Part shown: piece by piece, positions 62,481 to 64,000 of the stretch
Numbering within the stretch: position 1 is the stretch's first letter
Layout: each line of letters starts with the position of its first letter
Assembly: GCF_014646675.1 (NCBI RefSeq)
Contig: NZ_BMNS01000005.1
Coordinates: 211,293 to 275,292 of the forward strand
Length of the DNA stretch: 64,000 nucleotides
Direction: 5' to 3'
Origin: Lutibacter litoralis
Lineage (GTDB): Bacteria > Bacteroidota > Bacteroidia > Flavobacteriales > Flavobacteriaceae
The notes under the pieces: generated by a model
What the model was told of the DNA's origin: nothing
Databases searched by the model: none
The model's input: the letters and a program-made list of their open reading frames with translations, nothing else
Translations under genes and position numbers: made by a program

Positions 62481-64000
62481 ATGAAAAATATTGTACTAAT
62501 AATTTTACTTAGTTTATGTGTAAACACATTAATTGCTAAAAATCACGAACCTATTGAAAAGATTTCTATTATTGGAAAGGTGATAGATAAAGAAACTCAA
62601 CAACCACTAGAATATGCAACTATTGTAATAAAATCTTTAAAGGATGAAATTATAACCGGTGGTATAACAGATATTAATGGCTTGTTTGATGTTCGAGTTC
62701 CTAGGGGATTTTATAATATATCTATAGAATATATTTCTTTTAAAACTTTTACAATTTTAAATCAAGAAATTAAACAAACAACTGATTTGGGTGTAATTTC
62801 ATTAGAAATGGATGCTCAAGCGCTAAGTGAAGTTGAAATTATTGCAGAAAAAAGTACTGTAGAAATTCGTTTAGATAAAAAGATTTATAATGTTGGAAAA
62901 GATATGACTGTAAAAGGTGGTTCCGCCTCTGATGTTTTAGACAACGTCCCTTCCGTAACTGTTGATGTTGAAGGAAATGTAAGTTTAAGAGGAAATGAAA
63001 ATGTTAGAATCTTAGTAAATGGAAAACCATCTGGTTTAGTTGGTTTAAGTGGTACAGATGCATTAAGACAATTACCTGCCGACGCAATTGAAAAAGTAGA
63101 AGTTATAACAAGTCCATCCGCTCGTTATGATGCTGAAGGTACTGCTGGGATATTAAATATTATTCTACGTAAAGGAAAAGCACAAGGTTTTAATGGTTCC
63201 TTATCTGCAAATGCCGGAGATCCAGATAATTTTGGAGCATCTATTAACCTAAATTATCGTACTAATAAAGCTAACTTTTTTAATAGTACAGGATATAATT
63301 ATAGAAATGCTCCAGGAAATTCAAGCAACAGCACAACTTATTTCAATGAAAATGGAAGTATTTCGAGTTTTAGAAATGAAAAAACAACCTACGAAAGAGA
63401 AAATAATAGGTTTAATACAAGGTTTGGTGTAGAGTATCTTTTAACTGATAAAAGCTCCTTAACTGGTACTGTACTTTATAGAAAATCTGATGGTGAAGAT
63501 ATTGCTACAAATATTAACAACCAATTAGATGCTAATAATAATCTAAATAGAACATATCAGCGTGTTGAAGAAGAAGATGAAGTAGATGAAACTATTGAAT
63601 ATTCTCTTAATTTTACTCAAGATTTTAAAACAGATGGGCACAAACTAATTTTTGATTTTCAGTATGGAAAAAGCACTGAAAATAGCAATGCTTTCATTTC
63701 TGATTTTGACACCTTCCCTAATTTCTTAGAAAACAATCCTGAAAGAAACAATACAGATGAAGAATCTAAAGATATTTTAATAAAAGCAGATTATGTGTTA
63801 CCAATAGGAGAAAATGCACAATTTGAATTTGGTTTTAAAGCTGATTTAAACGAATTAACAACCGATTATTTGGTTGAAGATTTTGATGAAAATACCAATC
63901 AGTTTTTTAATAATACCAATTTCTCTAATACATTAAATTTTGAACAAGATGTATATGCGATCTATTCTCAATATGGAAAAAAAATAAATAAATTCTCTTA
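62481..64000 (+). CDS. TonB-dependent receptor-like outer-membrane protein (3' truncated by window)
   Basis: The open frame from ATG 62481 runs to the window end, over 500 residues. A signal peptide (MKNIVLIILLSLCVNTLIAK) precedes a carboxypeptidase-like regulatory domain (IIGKVIDKETQQPLEYATIV, GITDINGLFDVRVPRGFYNI), then the plug (DVLDNVPSVTVDVEGNVSLR, GNENVRILVNGKPSGLVGLS, IEKVEVITSPSARYDAEGTA) and barrel strands. It has the same architecture and the same key phrases as the receptor at 59496, so the two are paralogues. Tandem direct repeats and a -7 box precede it. Confidence 0.93.
   Translation, partial: MKNIVLIILLSLCVNTLIAKNHEPIEKISIIGKVIDKETQQPLEYATIVIKSLKDEIITGGITDINGLFDVRVPRGFYNISIEYISFKTFTILNQEIKQTTDLGVISLEMDAQALSEVEIIAEKSTVEIRLDKKIYNVGKDMTVKGGSASDVLDNVPSVTVDVEGNVSLRGNENVRILVNGKPSGLVGLSGTDALRQLPADAIEKVEVITSPSARYDAEGTAGILNIILRKGKAQGFNGSLSANAGDPDNFGASINLNYRTNKANFFNSTGYNYRNAPGNSSNSTTYFNENGSISSFRNEKTTYERENNRFNTRFGVEYLLTDKSSLTGTVLYRKSDGEDIATNINNQLDANNNLNRTYQRVEEEDEVDETIEYSLNFTQDFKTDGHKLIFDFQYGKSTENSNAFISDFDTFPNFLENNPERNNTDEESKDILIKADYVLPIGENAQFEFGFKADLNELTTDYLVEDFDENTNQFFNNTNFSNTLNFEQDVYAIYSQYGKKINKFS

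Noticed and set aside
1-64000. CRISPR arrays, prophage, insertion sequences, toxin-antitoxin or restriction systems
   Set aside because: No regular spaced repeats, transposase, integrase, phage structural or restriction genes were seen on either strand.

Overview
The window is AT-rich, gene-dense DNA from a member of the Bacteroidota, almost certainly the family Flavobacteriaceae. The evidence is a SusC/SusD pair driven by an ECF sigma/FecR pair, TonB-dependent receptors with carboxypeptidase-like N-terminal domains, DUF4252 and DUF2147 proteins, a bacillithiol deacetylase (BshB1), Bacteroidota -7 promoter boxes (TAnnTTTG) and tRNA-His without encoded CCA. The genus cannot be fixed from the sequence alone. 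Most of the window is ordinary chromosome; there is no phage, insertion sequence, CRISPR array or plasmid module.

Layout. 1-8.8 kb: end of a glycosyltransferase, then a nutrient-uptake locus (ECF sigma, divergent FecR anti-sigma, SusC, SusD lipoprotein, TlpA-like thioredoxin lipoprotein). 8.9-12.2 kb: minus-strand cluster of a thioesterase, a Crp-like regulator, two exported small proteins (HbpS/GlcG-like and 5-hydroxyisourate hydrolase-like) and an MFS transporter. 12.2-13.7 kb: gene-poor stretch with a CAP-domain lipoprotein between structured palindromic repeats. 13.7-17.6 kb: MarR, a NifX-like metal-cluster protein, Lrp/AsnC, an M14 carboxypeptidase and an XRE regulator divided by an array of TTACAATTGTAA palindromes. 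17.8-26.6 kb: M1 aminopeptidase, a sigma/anti-sigma-like/DUF4252/DUF4252 operon, S41 protease, Bcp peroxiredoxin, a cysteine-free endonuclease III, three tiny genes and a second ECF sigma factor. 26.8-31.3 kb: UvrA, a TPR protein, tRNA-His, BshB1.

31.4-37.6 kb is a MarR-controlled RND efflux operon (adaptor, pump, TolC-like channel). 38-46.1 kb holds pyruvate phosphate dikinase, a DUF2520 dehydrogenase, KdsC, a DUF2147 protein, Pcm, a Gfo/Idh/MocA oxidoreductase, a PhzF protein and 3-hydroxybutyryl-CoA dehydrogenase. 46.2-51.1 kb is a MacAB-like ABC efflux operon. 51.1-57.5 kb carries a DCC thiol protein, a dicarboxylate symporter, small envelope proteins, a DUF937 pseudogene, an NAD-dependent epimerase-like protein, exported MsrA and threonine aldolase. 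57.6-64 kb carries release factor 2 (without the programmed frameshift), a HAD phosphatase and two related TonB-dependent receptors separated by an ArsC-family protein; the second receptor runs off the window.

The points most worth a second look are the covarying two-stem repeats around the CAP gene (12.3-13.3 kb), the five-copy palindrome array next to the XRE gene, the Crp/HbpS/HIUase/MFS cluster, the multiply broken DUF937 gene, the cysteine-free endonuclease III, and tandem direct repeats in front of the last receptor. No wholly new multi-gene system is obvious; the repeat family is the best candidate for something undescribed.
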